Shown here: positions 1 to 12,096 of the stretch, in pieces
How the letters are laid out: each line of letters starts with the position of its first letter
Position numbering within the stretch: the first letter of the stretch is position 1
DNA from: Arabidopsis thaliana
Lineage: Eukaryota; Streptophyta; Magnoliopsida; Brassicales; Brassicaceae
Assembly: GCF_000001735.4 (NCBI RefSeq)
Contig: NC_003070.9
Span: 17,779,971-17,843,970 of the forward strand
Direction: 5' to 3'
Length of the DNA stretch: 64,000 bases
Position numbers and translations under genes: made by a program
The notes under the pieces: model-generated
The model's input: the letters and a program-made list of their open reading frames with translations, nothing else
Databases searched by the model: none
Told to the model about the DNA's origin: nothing

Positions 1-530
1 TTGAAATAAACCAGAGGAAGACGAAGAATAATTAAGCAAAGAGAAGCGTTAAGCGGGAGCGAGAAAGGAAACGAGAGAAAGAGAGAGCTTCCAGATCCGA
101 CAGAAGTTTTCGGCTTCTTCTTTTTCGTTTAAGAACTTCTGATCCTCCTAGGTCTGTCCGAAGAACTAATCTTTTTGAGGTAACGACGCCGTTTTTCTCA
201 AAACATGGGCCCATTAACCATAGTCTCGGCCCAAACGAAACTTAATACGACAATGTTTGGGTGTAAACGCAAAGATTTTGTCGATTATCACAAGTAAAAA
301 AATAAATACAAACACTTGAGTCTCTCTAGACATCGTGCGTCGCCTTAGCTTTAAGTTTTTTCTCGAAACAAAAGAGTTATTTTATTTGAACTTTGAAGAT
401 TATACGAAGACACGTGGCGTGAACCCAATTCATAACAACGCCACGCTATACTCTTTTGCATGCACCTCAATTTGAACATCATCAAGTCTCTCTCTCTCTT
501 TTTCTGACTTTGATCCACGAACCTAACCAG
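1..530. promoter_or_regulatory. Upstream region of PER1, with possible leader of a divergent gene at the left edge
   Basis: No coding exon can be supported here. Positions 409-420 hold a G-box/ABRE core (CACGTGGC at 411-418) and 457-464 hold TGCATGCA, a perfect RY element. ABRE plus RY is the usual pair for ABI5/ABI3-type activation of seed-maturation genes, which fits the seed peroxiredoxin that starts at 640. A CT-rich tract (about 488-501) lies in the probable leader. A minus-strand open frame at 32-214 has no recognisable domain and probably belongs to the leader or promoter of a gene off the left edge. Confidence 0.5.
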
Positions 531-639
531 CTTGCGATCTCTATTTAATCGGTCCTCGACGCAACTTCAACTTCTACTACATCCATTCACATCAAATCAA
601 TACAGAAAGTTTTTTCTATATATAAATATAAAAGGTAAA

Positions 640-1530
640 ATGCCAGGGATCACACTAGGAGACACGGTGCCGAACCTAGAAGTGGAGACGACACATGACA
701 AGTTCAAACTTCATGACTACTTCGCCAATTCTTGGACCGTCCTCTTCTCTCATCCCGGTATATATGTTAATATATAGATCTTGAGTTCTTGACTTCTGTT
801 GCAATTCCTTTTTTGTTTTCTTGATTTTTGTTGACGGTCACACAGGGGATTTCACACCCGTGTGCACCACGGAGCTTGGTGCGATGGCCAAATACGCTCA
901 TGAGTTCGATAAGAGAGGCGTGAAGCTCCTTGGTCTGTCTTGTGACGATGTACAGTCACACAAAGACTGGATCAAAGATATTGAAGCCTTTAATGTATAA
1001 TTTAAATCTCATGCATGCATATACCAGACTAGCTAGAGATCATATTTTGGTTTTGATTAATTTGTTACATATGTATGATATAGCACGGAAGCAAGGTGAA
1101 TTACCCGATAATCGCTGACCCGAACAAAGAGATCATTCCTCAGCTTAACATGATTGATCCAATTGAGAACGGACCGTCTCGTGCCCTTCATATTGTTGGT
1201 CCTGACAGTAAGGTAATAATTTCATATATTATTGCATGTATGATTTTATTGGTTAATTGGATTTGTGATATATAGATAAAATTGAGCTTCTTGTATCCGT
1301 CGACCACGGGACGTAACATGGACGAAGTATTGAGGGCTTTAGACTCGTTGTTGATGGCGTCCAAGCACAATAACAAGATCGCCACTCCGGTTAACTGGAA
1401 GCCAGATCAACCGGTTGTGATTTCGCCTGCTGTGTCGGACGAGGAAGCCAAAAAGATGTTCCCACAGGGTTTCAAGACCGCCGATCTTCCGTCAAAGAAA
1501 GGCTATCTGCGTCACACAGAGGTCTCTTGA
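640..1530 (+). CDS. PER1: 1-Cys peroxiredoxin, seed type
   Basis: Exons 640-757, 846-994, 1084-1212 and 1276-1530 join in frame to 216 residues, the length I recall for Arabidopsis PER1. Known role of the family: thiol peroxidase reducing peroxides with a single peroxidatic cysteine, abundant in embryo and aleurone nuclei of dormant seed. The N-terminal thioredoxin-like domain carries the Prx6-type active site [10 protein letters not shown], with the catalytic Cys at residue 46; no resolving Cys pattern of the 2-Cys class is seen. The C-terminal 1-Cys domain ends in a lysine-rich stretch (about residues 192-213) with KK pairs. I chose the ATG at 640 because an in-frame ATG upstream (532) would add an unrelated leader peptide. 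ABRE and RY elements upstream predict ABA- and ABI3-dependent seed expression. Confidence 0.97.
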
Positions 1531-2030
1531 AAAGATAATAACAAAAGCCTACTATATAACGTACATGCAAGTATTGTATGATATTAATGTTTTTACGTAC
1601 GTGTAAACAAAAATAATTACGTTTGTAACGTATGGTGATGATGTGGTGCACTAGGTGTAGGCCTTGTATTAATAAAAAGAAGTTTGTTCTATATAGAGTG
1701 GTTTAGTACGACGATTTATTTACTAGTCGGATTGGAATAGAGAACCGAATTCTTCAATCCTTGCTTTTGATCAAGAATTGAAACCGAATCAAATGTAAAA
1801 GTTGATATATTTGAAAAACGTATTGAGCTTATGAAAATGCTAATACTCTCATCTGTATGGAAAAGTGACTTTAAAACCGAACTTAAAAGTGACAAAAGGG
1901 GAATATCGCATCAAACCGAATGAAACCGATATGAAACCGCATCAAACCGATATAGCGTGAACCAAAATGTGGATTAATGACATTTAGACCGGAGGAACAT
2001 AAGTGGGGACTATACGGCATCGTTTTAGTG
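1531..2030. other. Intergenic region with short AAACCGA repeats
   Basis: The first 150 bases are probably the PER1 3' UTR (AATAAAA at about 1669-1675). Between about 1905 and 1960 the block ATGAAACCG or CATCAAACCGA is repeated four times in tandem-like fashion. No open frame of interest is present. Confidence 0.45.
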
Positions 2031-2188
2031 TATAAGTGAATTCGCATATTCACGAGTTCCCCGTATTCACCGGTTGTTATATCGTCGATTCATCGTCGTC
2101 GACGGCGAGTACTTGTGACCTCCACACCCAGATTAATCTTCTATAACTGATTTTATCGCTTAGACGATCACGATCTCATCGATTAACT

Positions 2189-3426
2189 GTGAGTATAATC
2201 GATTCCTCCTCTTTATTTTGTGTGTTGTATCGATTTACGATAATTTTTTGGAGGAACATCTCCTTTCGGATCGGTTTTGTTGGGAATTTATATTTCTTTG
2301 CCATGGTTTTATCTTGATTTGGTGATTTACCTTGTGTTTGTTCTGGTGTACTATTTAGCTAATTTAGTATAAGCTTTCAGATGATTCTAGGAAACTTTTG
2401 TGCTACTGTTTTCGGTTTTTGGTGATAGAACTATGTAGTTTTAAGGAACCATATAAAAATTTCGTCTAGAAATGTTTCTATGGTTACTGATCAGTCATCA
2501 GTGGTAGCGATATGAAATTGGAATCCTGTTTTTTGTTACACGGTTCGATTCAGATGCTTTCGATTCAAATCCTGTTTAAGCAGCTCAGGTTCTTTAGAAT
2601 TCTTGTTTTTTAAATGCTTCTTGCCTGAATGTAAGGGATTTTTTTTGCTATTGCTTTGGTTCCTGTGATTGTTTTTCTTACCTCCTCTGATGTTACATGA
2701 TCAGCATTTGTGAATTTGGATTCTTGGAAGCTAACACAATTCTTAGGATTAAGTTTCGTATGGTCTGAGACTTTGAGTTCTTGACGTTTGGTCTGAGGAA
2801 CTGTTGGAACTCATTGATTTTGTATCGGTTCTGTAGCTTCAGTTCGGACTTGATCATCTCAGGAATTGGAAATTGTTTTTTTTTGATGTTACAATATTTC
2901 GGAGTCAGATAATTTTCAATTTCTTATTTTGTTTATCCCAGTCAGAGGTCATTGTCGAAAAAGTACGGATTGATCTGGATATAGCATGATGGTTTGAGTT
3001 GTATAAACTGGGTTACTGAGCTGTTCAGATTGTGCTAGATTCTAGTTTTACTTTGATGTTTGGAAATTATGTGCGCGTCTTTGTGTTAGTGAACATTACA
3101 CACTGAAACATGAAAATCCATTTGCTTTGTTGAGACTCCATCTAGTTACAACTGATAGCTATTATTGGTATATTTCTTATGGTTTGAGCTTGTGATCAAT
3201 TTTGGTGGGGTAAATGGGATGTTAATATTGCTCTTGAGGAATATATGTGTTGATCATGACAACTACGAAATTGTGAATAGTTCATTGATTTACTAGATTT
3301 TGTTTATTAGGCTCGCTGAGTGATTTCTTTTACATGCTCTACAACTTCTTGGAGAATGCTGTGATCGTCTATGCATTTCTATTCGCAGCTAACTTAAACT
3401 CTTTTACATAATTTTTTACTTTAAAG
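2189..3426 (+). other. Probable 5'-leader intron of the DPMS3 gene
   Basis: A donor at 2189 (CT|GTGAGT) and an acceptor at 3426 (TTAAAG|GACAA), only a few bases before the ATG at 3432, bound a T-rich stretch with no coding potential. The leader exon would lie at roughly 2070-2188. Long T-rich leader introns are common in constitutive plant genes and often raise expression. This is inferred from splice consensus only. Confidence 0.5.
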
Positions 3427-3431
3427 GACAA

Positions 3432-3944
3432 ATGAAGCATATAGTAAAGATCTTGAGCCTGTTGGTGGCTATCTCTGCCTTCTGGATTGGTCTTTTGCAG
3501 GCTGCAATTATTCCTCGAAGCCATACATGGTTGGTGAGTAACAAACAATTTTGTCCTCTTTTTTGGTTTCTTGCTTTTTTGAAATTAGGATTCTGTTCTG
3601 ATTTGGTATTATTGCCGGTCTGTCTTACAGCTACCGATCTACTTTGTTGTATCCCTCGGATGCTATGGCCTATTAATGGTTGGAGTCGGGCTCATGCAGT
3701 TTCCTACTTGCCCCCAAGAAGCAGTTCTGCTGCAGAAGGTACTTTTGAGACTAGCTCTTTGTTTGCCATAGTCGGCCTTGTTCTTATTTTTCATCCTGCT
3801 CTATACGGATTCGTGTTATCTAATGTTGACATCCTTCAATATTTTTGCTAATTTAGTGTCTTTTATCTGTTTCTTTGGTTGCAGGATATTGCAGAGGCTA
3901 AGGACTTCTTCAAGCACAAAGGGGTAGATGTTGGATCGAATTGA
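3432..3944 (+). CDS. DPMS3: Dolichol-phosphate mannose synthase subunit 3
   Basis: Exons 3432-3533, 3631-3738 and 3885-3944 give 89 residues, the family's usual size. Two hydrophobic helices (about residues 6-26 and 35-56) are followed by a short amphipathic, charged tail (DIAEAKDFFKHKG). This is the layout of DPM3: an ER membrane tether that holds the catalytic DPM1 subunit through its C-terminal tail, so that GDP-mannose is transferred to dolichol phosphate for N-glycosylation, GPI anchors and O- and C-mannosylation. All three exons end at codon boundaries. A frame that runs through intron 1 (3432-3851) is an unspliced read-through, not the product. I recognise the protein from sequence and size; the start is fixed by the immediate N-terminal helix. 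Confidence 0.93.
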
Positions 3945-4536
3945 CACAAAGGCTTTTATCAGACCATTCATCAGAGATATTTTTCGTTATTGACAAAAGA
4001 CTTAACTGTACTGTTTGGAATTTTTGAATTTAACAGTGTCACTGAGGTAAAACGCAAAAGCTTCGTATGCATCCAAAAGTAATCGCAAAAGTATAACAAA
4101 TATTCCAAATTGCAGAAACTTATTAGTAACAATAGAAGCATTTACATTTTCTTGTGGTGAATTACCATAAAGCTTTGGCCTTTGTGTCTAGTAAGTTCTC
4201 CAGGTATGCAAAAGAGATCGCATCAACAGATTGAATCAGGCTATCCTCTGTACGAAAACTCTGATATGCAACACACCAAGAAGGTATTAAGTCGCTCATA
4301 ACTGAGTAGGTTTCAAAAGATACAAATGAAACATTTGGAACCAAACCAGTTTTTAAAAGATACTAAGCAGGAAAATCAAAAGACACTGAACCAAAAAGAT
4401 CATAAAGATATGACTTTGATATTCAACTTGCATTTGCCTTCTCCTTTCTTTATCTGTCCACAACAACACCTAATTCAAACCAGCTGCTTTTCTGTGTGTT
4501 TATGGCTCTCCTTTCGTTCAACCATGCCACAGTTCT

Positions 4537-4997
4537 TTATGCCTTAAGAATACGCTCCTCTATCGACAATGCTAGCACATTCAGCTCTTGAAATCTCTTA
4601 TCAGTCTTGTCATTGTTATCAACATCACCTTCACCAAAATCATTGTTTCCCTTTTCAGAGTACTGCTCATTGGATTTCATAGTTTCTTCACTTCTGATGC
4701 TATCATCATGAAGCAAACAACAATCCTGTCCCTCATTTCCATCCCCTACAGCGATGTGAATGTTTGACTCATCAGATGACTTCAGAACCTTATGCTTATA
4801 TGCTTTTCTTGTTTCATCTCCATTCGTGCATCCAGAAGCAAACTTTTTATGAGGGCTAGATTTTTTTTGTTGTTGTCTGCCTTTAATGCTAGCACCTTCT
4901 CATGCATTGATCCTTCCATCAGCATCTTCCTTCTCTGCTTCATTACATCAAACACTTTGGTTCGAGCTTGAGCTCTCCTCTGCTGACCCTTCAACAA
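4537..4997 (-). pseudogene. Decayed charged/coiled-coil reading frame, unrecognised
   Basis: Two overlapping minus-strand frames look like one protein broken by a frameshift between about 4782 and 4893. The upstream frame (to 4997, without a convincing ATG; the first ATGs are internal) is basic and helical (RRAQARTKVFDVMKQRRKML). The downstream frame, which ends with a stop at 4537-4539, is acidic (GDGNEGQD, NDFGEGDVDNNDK) and ends in ELNVLALSIEERILKA. A third minus-strand frame at 4162-4344 may be more of the same. I do not recognise the family. It could be a gene relic or a gene with an intron I cannot define. Confidence 0.3.
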
Positions 4998-5331
4998 CTT
5001 TGTTGGAGCTTTTTTTTTGTGTTTGATCTTTTCTTCTTACTGTTTATGGTTGTTTGTCTGATATTGTTGTTGTTGTTTTGGTTAAGGAGGATGTGGGTGC
5101 TTGTGTTGTATTACTCTCCAAGTACGATCCTGTTTTTCTTCTTCTTTTCTCTTCTCTCATGCATAATCTGATTCTGAATTTATAGTGTTTGTGTTGATAT
5201 TTGATGATAACAGTTGTGATTAGATGCAATAATCTTGATGATCTTAATGAAAATGTTTGTTTGGTAAAAATTAAAAAAATTAAGTTTGACCGAGTCACAT
5301 GATAATACCGACATTAGTATTATCTAATCTC

Positions 5332-5339
5332 TATATATT
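5332..5339 (+). promoter_or_regulatory. TATA box of the MADS-box gene
   Basis: TATATATT lies about 90 bases upstream of the ATG at 5427 and is followed by a CT-rich leader, a normal plant promoter arrangement. Confidence 0.5.
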
Positions 5340-5426
5340 TGTGCTTTGCCTCTACTCTCTTTTCACTCTCTCTTTTTCTCTCGATTCCATTATCTCTCTC
5401 TGTAAGACACAAAACAAACCCTAATA

Positions 5427-6398
5427 ATGCAGTCGTCGAACGTAACTGATTGCACAATGAGGAAAAGAGGAACAAAAAGAAAGATTGAAATTGAGAAACG
5501 CATGACTAAACAACAACGATCCGTCGCTTGCAGCAAACGCCGTCCCACACTCTTCTCCAAAGCGGCTGATCTTTGCCTTCTCTCCGGAGCCAACATAGCC
5601 GTTTTTGTAACTTCTCCTGACGAGAACTCCGATGTCGTTTATTCATTCTCGGGCTACTCTCATGCCTCTGAAATTGTTGACTGTTACCTCAACAACAAGT
5701 CTCCTCCCAAGACTACTATTAACCCTGAATCAGCCAAGTTTTGGTGGGAAGAGCCCGATCTTTACCGTGATTGTGACGATCTGTCTGAGTTAAGAATCAT
5801 CGAAGATCGTTTGATGAGAACGAAGAAGCATCTCATGGATTATCTTGAGAAGAAAGAAAAATCACACTCTGTTTCTAAATCCGATCAAAACCCTAACAAC
5901 GACAGTGGGTCTTCTTCTTCGTCTTCTCAAATTGCTTCTGATTTTGGTCAAAACCCTAGTACCTTGTCTCCGTCTTCCTTAAAAATTGTTTCTTTTGATC
6001 AGAACTCTTACTCCTCACTTGAGCCTTCGTCACAAGTTACTACTTGTTTTGATCAAAACCCTGTTTTCTCTGTTGGCAGCGAGTCATCATCTGATCAATC
6101 TCGTTACTTGGTGAATGAAGATTCTGGATTTGTTGACGGCCTCTTATGTGAAACAGAGGAAGAGAATAACGGAATGCGTCTTCCCCAAGAAACACAAACA
6201 CAACCGATGTTCACAGAGGAGGATCAGAGCTTTTGGGAAAACCTAGATGTCGACGACGTGTTTGGTCTTTTTAAGGACGACAACAATCTTGAGGTTCCTC
6301 TTCAAGATCATTCCTCAACCAACGAAGACGACGAGTTATTGATCGACATAAGTGAATACTTAAGCGAAGAAGCAATGGAATGCCCATGTTTTAGTTAG
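5427..6398 (+). CDS. AGL74: Type I (M-alpha-like) MADS-box protein
   Basis: A single uninterrupted exon encodes 323 residues. Type I MADS genes are typically intronless; they act in gametophyte, endosperm and early seed, and many evolve fast. The MADS domain spans about residues 11-70 (KRKIEIEKR, CSKRRPTLFSKAADLCLLSGANIAVFV). It deviates from the class consensus: SVACSKRRPTLFSK stands where QVTFSKRRxGLFKK is usual. After it comes a WW-E-P segment (FWWEEPDLYRD, about residue 110) typical of this group, a short charged helix, and then a low-complexity Ser/Gln/Asn region with four DQN- or GQN-containing units. The C terminus is acidic and could activate transcription. There is no K-domain. A second ATG at 5457 would give a protein starting directly at the MADS domain. 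The symbol rests on memory of gene order and on the domain. Confidence 0.85.
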   Translation: MQSSNVTDCTMRKRGTKRKIEIEKRMTKQQRSVACSKRRPTLFSKAADLCLLSGANIAVFVTSPDENSDVVYSFSGYSHASEIVDCYLNNKSPPKTTINPESAKFWWEEPDLYRDCDDLSELRIIEDRLMRTKKHLMDYLEKKEKSHSVSKSDQNPNNDSGSSSSSSQIASDFGQNPSTLSPSSLKIVSFDQNSYSSLEPSSQVTTCFDQNPVFSVGSESSSDQSRYLVNEDSGFVDGLLCETEEENNGMRLPQETQTQPMFTEEDQSFWENLDVDDVFGLFKDDNNLEVPLQDHSSTNEDDELLIDISEYLSEEAMECPCFS

Positions 6399-6808
6399 TT
6401 CTCACAGCTTGATTAAGCACGATCTCATAGTTAATTACGGTTTTAGTTAGTTCATTAGGTAATTACCATTTATGTTGTTGTGTGTAACGATCTATAGATA
6501 TCTGTTTTATCTCAACTCTTTTGATTCTGTAATTTCGATTTTGGTTATGGCTGTGGTTAGTGAGACTAATTGTGGTGAATTACAATATCTTTATGTTCCC
6601 TTTTTAGGCATTCTTTCTTGTCTAATGTCAATGGATGATGCCAAAAAGAAGAAGTAGAATGGTGAAAACAAAGTAGCTTAGGGTTGAAAGAGACGATGTT
6701 CTATTTGAAACATTGTTACACCTGCAAACACCTTTGTGTTCTTCTCAGAAAGTTAAAGAGATTAAAAGCCATAAAATCTGATGAGAGAGAGGGAGGGCTT
6801 GGCTTGTT
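6399..6808. other. Convergent intergenic region, no gene seen
   Basis: This is the gap between the MADS gene and the 3' end of SRP19. It should hold both 3' UTRs. A 61-codon frame at 6472-6657 (+) has no recognisable domain. Confidence 0.5.
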
Positions 6809-8316
6809 TTATCTCTTCTTCTTGCCACCTTTGCCTGACTTTGAAGAAGTTCCAGAGGTTGAAGTTGTGGCCTGAGGTTCCTGCTTCTTCGCTTTCTGAG
6901 CTTCCTGCTTCTTTACTCTCTCTGGATGTCTTGGTACCAACTCTGCAATTTTCTGCATCAGATGCTTCCCTGCAAAATATATATCAACACAAGAGCACAT
7001 CATCATATGTCTGTAGGAAACAACTTGCAGTGTTCTCACAGGTGGACTCTTTTCGTTCAAAGCATGCAAAGCAGCAAGCCAAAAGTATATTCATATAATT
7101 ACACTTTCCTGGGCATGATAAGGATATAAGGTCAAAGTAAGCACAAACGTCTAAAAAACCAGCAATGTGGAAAATGGTTTTATCAACAGTATCAAATGCG
7201 TACGCATACACAAACACAAACACAAACACAAACGCATCTGAAGTCTTGCAATTTGTCAAAAAATGCTTGAAATAAACAAGTTCTATATAGGTTATTTCTG
7301 TATCTGAGTCTGCTGTGACCATATGCGACAATAACAACCAAAAAAATTCAAGATATAGCACAATGAATTGAAAAAGAATTTGTGAAGAAGAAAATCAGAT
7401 AAACTTAGCATAAGGTGATATTTCGGTAACACTATCATAACAAACATAAATATCTAAAGACTCAGATAATTGCTGCGGTAAGTTCCATGTGCATAGGATT
7501 GAAATATACATAATGTATAACAGCTTGTTTCCCCACATGAGAATAATGATACTGACCATAAATGAAAAATGTATGGATCCCTGGAACAGCTCATAAAGCC
7601 TCCAGATCAAAGATTGAAATTGGTGATGATGACTAAATTATCAATGAAAAAGTTTGATTCAGGGTTGTATGTGATAAAACAAAGCAGAAAGTTAAGATTA
7701 GCGACCAGAGATTTGATAACAAGCAGGCTAGTATCAGGCAACATTTGTCGGAAGATTGAAGAAGTCCAAACATGGGTAACAAGGAGAGATCTTAACAACA
7801 CAACAAGAGTAAGTAAAGTAAATAAAGCAGATTCCATTTTCTAGCTTAATCTGATTGATCACACTAGGATAACATTAAAAGAAAACACAAAAGACAAAAA
7901 TGTTCTACAGCGATCGGAGATATAATCAGGAGTACAGATGAGAGGTCTTACTTGAAGTAATGGCTGGATTGAGTAAAGTACCATCTTCTCTTTTCAATTG
8001 CACCCTCACTCTCCCTACTTGCATGAAATCTCGCGGGTATGCTTTGTCAATCTAACAAATACCAGAATATCTCAAATCAAAGACTGTGTTTAAAGACATA
8101 ACATTCTCCTATAACCCCAATTAGAAGAAGAAGAATTACCTCGACGGCACTAGGGAGTTTCAAATGCTTGCAACAATCACTAATCTCGATGCAATTCGGG
8201 TTCTCACATGACTTACTCACACTGATTCTTCTTCCCTCAGCTACAGTTTTCTTTGAGTTAATATAGACTGGATATATCACTACCCATTTCTTAATGTTTA
8301 TCGTTCCACTATCCAT
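6809..8316 (-). CDS. SRP19: Signal recognition particle 19 kDa subunit
   Basis: Exons 8316-8140, 8051-7952 and 6969-6809 (read on the minus strand) join to 145 residues. SRP19 binds the helix 6 and 8 tetraloops of SRP RNA and prepares it for SRP54, so the particle can target ribosomes to the ER. The N-terminal motif IKKWVVIYPVYINSKKT, the SENPNC-like CENPNCIEI segment and the exon 2 stretch VGRVRVQLKREDG are family hallmarks. The C terminus is a lysine/serine tail (KSGKGGKKKR), as in other eukaryotic SRP19 proteins. Intron 2 is unusually long for the gene (982 bases, 6970-7951) and contains no gene. The sequence just upstream of the ATG ends in TAG, so a leader intron may splice directly onto the start codon. 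The gene is divergent from the next one at 8840. Confidence 0.95.
7207..7233. repeat. ACAAAC hexamer microsatellite in SRP19 intron 2
   Basis: About four tandem copies of CACAAA lie inside the long intron. This is simple sequence with no sign of function. Confidence 0.7.
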
Positions 8317-8839
8317 CTACATATCAAGAACGAAGCAGATTAATCCAACTGCTCTTAAATCACAACAGAAAACGTTATGATTGGATAAAAGCAACATCAA
8401 AATCTGAACCCAACATTTGAAATCCACGAAATAGGCGATTAAATCCATAACAAATTATACAGATCTGTTTCGATCTCAAGCATAGAGAACCCAAATCGTA
8501 TACATGCGCAAGAAGAAAGATAACTACTATTTGACCCCACGAAAGATCAATGGATGCTGAATTTAACACAGAGAGAAGAGAAACGAACCAGGGATCAGAT
8601 TCGGAAAATTCAGGAAGTGAAATTGCTCGGATCAGAGATGCTCGTATCGCCGGAGAAGAGCAACGACGGAGAAAGAGGAATTTCGCAATTGAGATTTATA
8701 CCATCTAAAAACTTGAGCCGGTCTAAACCGTATTTAACCGTACCAAATCAGATTTAACCGGAGATGAAAAAGTGAAATTGATTTTCATAAGAAGAAGAAG
8801 AGCCAAAGAGGACCTGACTTTTCTCGGACTTGGGAGACA
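8317..8839. promoter_or_regulatory. Bidirectional promoter region between SRP19 and the PAC4-like gene
   Basis: The two start codons are 524 bases apart and face away from each other, so both promoters and leaders must lie here. The stretch around 8710-8760 has several AACCG/CCGG motifs (AAACCGTATTTAACCG). No TATA box is obvious, as expected for constitutive genes. No further gene is seen. Confidence 0.5.
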
Positions 8840-9665
8840 ATGGAGACTGAATACGACCAAGTTCTTCGATCCGTTGCTCAGGTGAACATCGCCGACCAAA
8901 TCGGAGAATCCGACGACGTAGAAAGAGACGGAAACGGCGTAAAAGTTTCGTGCTTCACTGAAGTTTTCGATGATGTTACTATCCAGTTCCAGATCATCCG
9001 TCTCGCGAAACAGGTTCCCGCCAATAAACTTAGCTTGGTCCTTTTAACCTAATTCTCAAGTCTTTGAGCTTCGTCGGAACTAAAATTGGACTTAATCGAA
9101 CTACAGATTTACGTATGGGTCGGTTGCAATTCCGCCAAATTTGGGAGTTTGTACGCAGCCGCTTCAACACGACCGGTGAGCTCAGTAAAAACCTTGATTC
9201 TAACTAAAGCAGCAATTTTTAGGGTTTCTGTTTAAATTGATGTTTTTTTTTGTTTCTATGGCAGAGCAATACAGTGAGTGTTACATCGGTACTTGGTGGA
9301 ACATCTGATAACACTGGATCTGGCATTGCGCGTAGATTAGGTTAGACTCTGATTATAACAATTCTTGCAATTTCAAATCCTTTTCTTTCTTGATGATTCA
9401 GTGTATTTTTCTGTGTTCTAGTGTTGAAGACTGGTCTCAATATAATACTGGCTTGCAACATCCCTAAAAACAATCCCTTGCTTGAGGTTCTTCTTTTTAC
9501 TTGAGCTATTGTATTATAGAAATGTGAAAGGGACTAGCTTTATTCGATAATACTCATTGTTTGTTTCTTGTTTGTGTTGTTGTGTAGGCAAAAGCTGAGA
9601 AAGTGTTGATTAGAAAGCTGATTGATCTTGGTTACACAATGTCAAAACCTGTAAGAGCAACATAA
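8840..9665 (+). CDS. Proteasome assembly chaperone 4-like protein
   Basis: Exons 8840-9013, 9107-9175, 9265-9340, 9422-9486 and 9588-9665 give 153 residues. The pattern, a short acidic N terminus followed by VKVSCFTEVFDDVTIQFQIIRLAKQIYVWVG, then NSAKFGSLYAA, TSVLGG, ARRLVLKTGLNIILACNIP and a final helix AEKVLIRKLIDLG, fits the small beta-barrel PAC4/PSMG4 family. These chaperones pair with PAC3 and help assemble the alpha ring of the 20S proteasome in the cytosol. The family call rests on remembered similarity, so I am surer of the gene structure than of the function. Splice phases agree at all four introns. It shares a bidirectional promoter region with SRP19. Confidence 0.8.
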
Positions 9666-10986
9666 CCCAATTTAGCTGTTTCTTGAGGTTGTTTCTCCTT
9701 CATTGTGTCCTACCCTTTTTATACGGAAATTTGTGACTGATTCTACTAAGGTATCTTGATCGATTGGCATGAAATGATCACTTTTTTTTTGGTTTTCGAT
9801 AAGTTTTCTTGGCATTGTATCTTGAAGATACTATCTTCTCCCCATTTCGTAGCTGCATTCATCTGCATAATGCTCGATGAGAAATGTTTAAAGCGTTTAT
9901 TACTTCGACCACAAAACAAAGAGAGAGTTGGTTCCTTGTTCATGACTTTCAAATGTGTTTGTTTTCTTATTCTTCTTGCCGATTTGGCGTGATTTCTTCA
10001 CCTAATTTGGAATATAGTTATGGTGATGCAATATTTGCATGTTTGATCTTTTGTTCGGTAAAAAGGCAAATCCTTTGGACATACCAAAGTGTCAAACTAT
10101 ATGATGAAACCATTCTTCTTTCCCTCTATATTTGTCACTTGATGATCTGTACTATTGAATTGATACAGAGTTACCACCAAGAATTAGATGATGTGTGTAT
10201 ATTGACGTCTATATAAAAATCAGAAGTTGTTTTGGCATCTAACCTTTAAATTTGTGAACTCTCTGACCAAATGTAAATAAAAAGAATTGATTTTTTTGGT
10301 TTGGTTCGGTTTGGCCTTACACACGGAAACTAATTGGACCCGAATAAACCGAAATTGAACAAAACCCTAAATTATGTTTTACTTCACTCTTCAATAAATC
10401 ATGATTTTCTTTTAAACTTTTTATATCCATAAACGACGACGTTTTGGCTGGCATATGGTTTGGGTTTTTCACAAAATTTAGGATTGATATTTTTAGTTTT
10501 TTATTCTCAGAGACGATTGTGAGGAAGCTTGTTGATCGTTGCGGTCTGAGTAAGCGAGTAGATCATTGGTTTGTCTCTTCTTTCTTACTTCGATTCTTTG
10601 CTTCATCCAGAATAATCACAGTTCCAATTCTATTACCTTTCTTTTTGGTGTTTGTGACTCTTATGTTCATAGCTCTTCTGTTGAATTCACAAGCATTGTT
10701 TTCTTTTTGATCTGATTCATCCCTGAGAGCATAATGTGATTAGTTGTATTCCTGACACTCCTCTGTTACGTGTATTTTACTATTTAGTTTCAGTTTTGGT
10801 AGACACATATAAACTGAGAACATTGCAAGTAAAAAAAAAAGAGTTTTCTTTGAGAAATTTCTCTTTAGAATGGATATGCCAAAGAGTATCCTGATCCTCT
10901 ACTTAGCTATATAACTAGGGATTTTTGAATCTTTGCTATCAGGTTTTGTTATTTACTTTCTCTGGCCAAGCCAACTATAAAAGTTA
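9666..10986. other. Intergenic region plus probable TAD2 leader
   Basis: There is a 3' flank of the upstream gene, AT-rich filler, and from about 10430 (AAACGACGACGTTTTGG) a likely promoter and leader of TAD2. Frames at 9884-10216 and 10444-10710 have no recognisable domain and are not called. Confidence 0.4.

Positions 10987-12096
<1,110 letters not shown>

Noticed and set aside
32-214. 60-codon minus-strand frame at the left edge
   Set aside because: No domain, Arg/Ser-rich by composition only, and it ends at a promoter-like AACGGCGTCGTTA motif; more likely leader sequence of a gene outside the window.
3432-3851. 139-codon continuous frame over DPMS3
   Set aside because: It reads through intron 1; the spliced form gives the known 89-residue subunit.
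6781-7098. 105-codon + strand frame
   Set aside because: It lies antisense to SRP19 exon 3 and its intron; a shadow.
10444-10710. 88-codon + strand frame upstream of TAD2
   Set aside because: Hydrophobic by T-rich composition (many Phe/Leu), no splice link to the TAD2 start and no recognised signal peptide need for TAD2.
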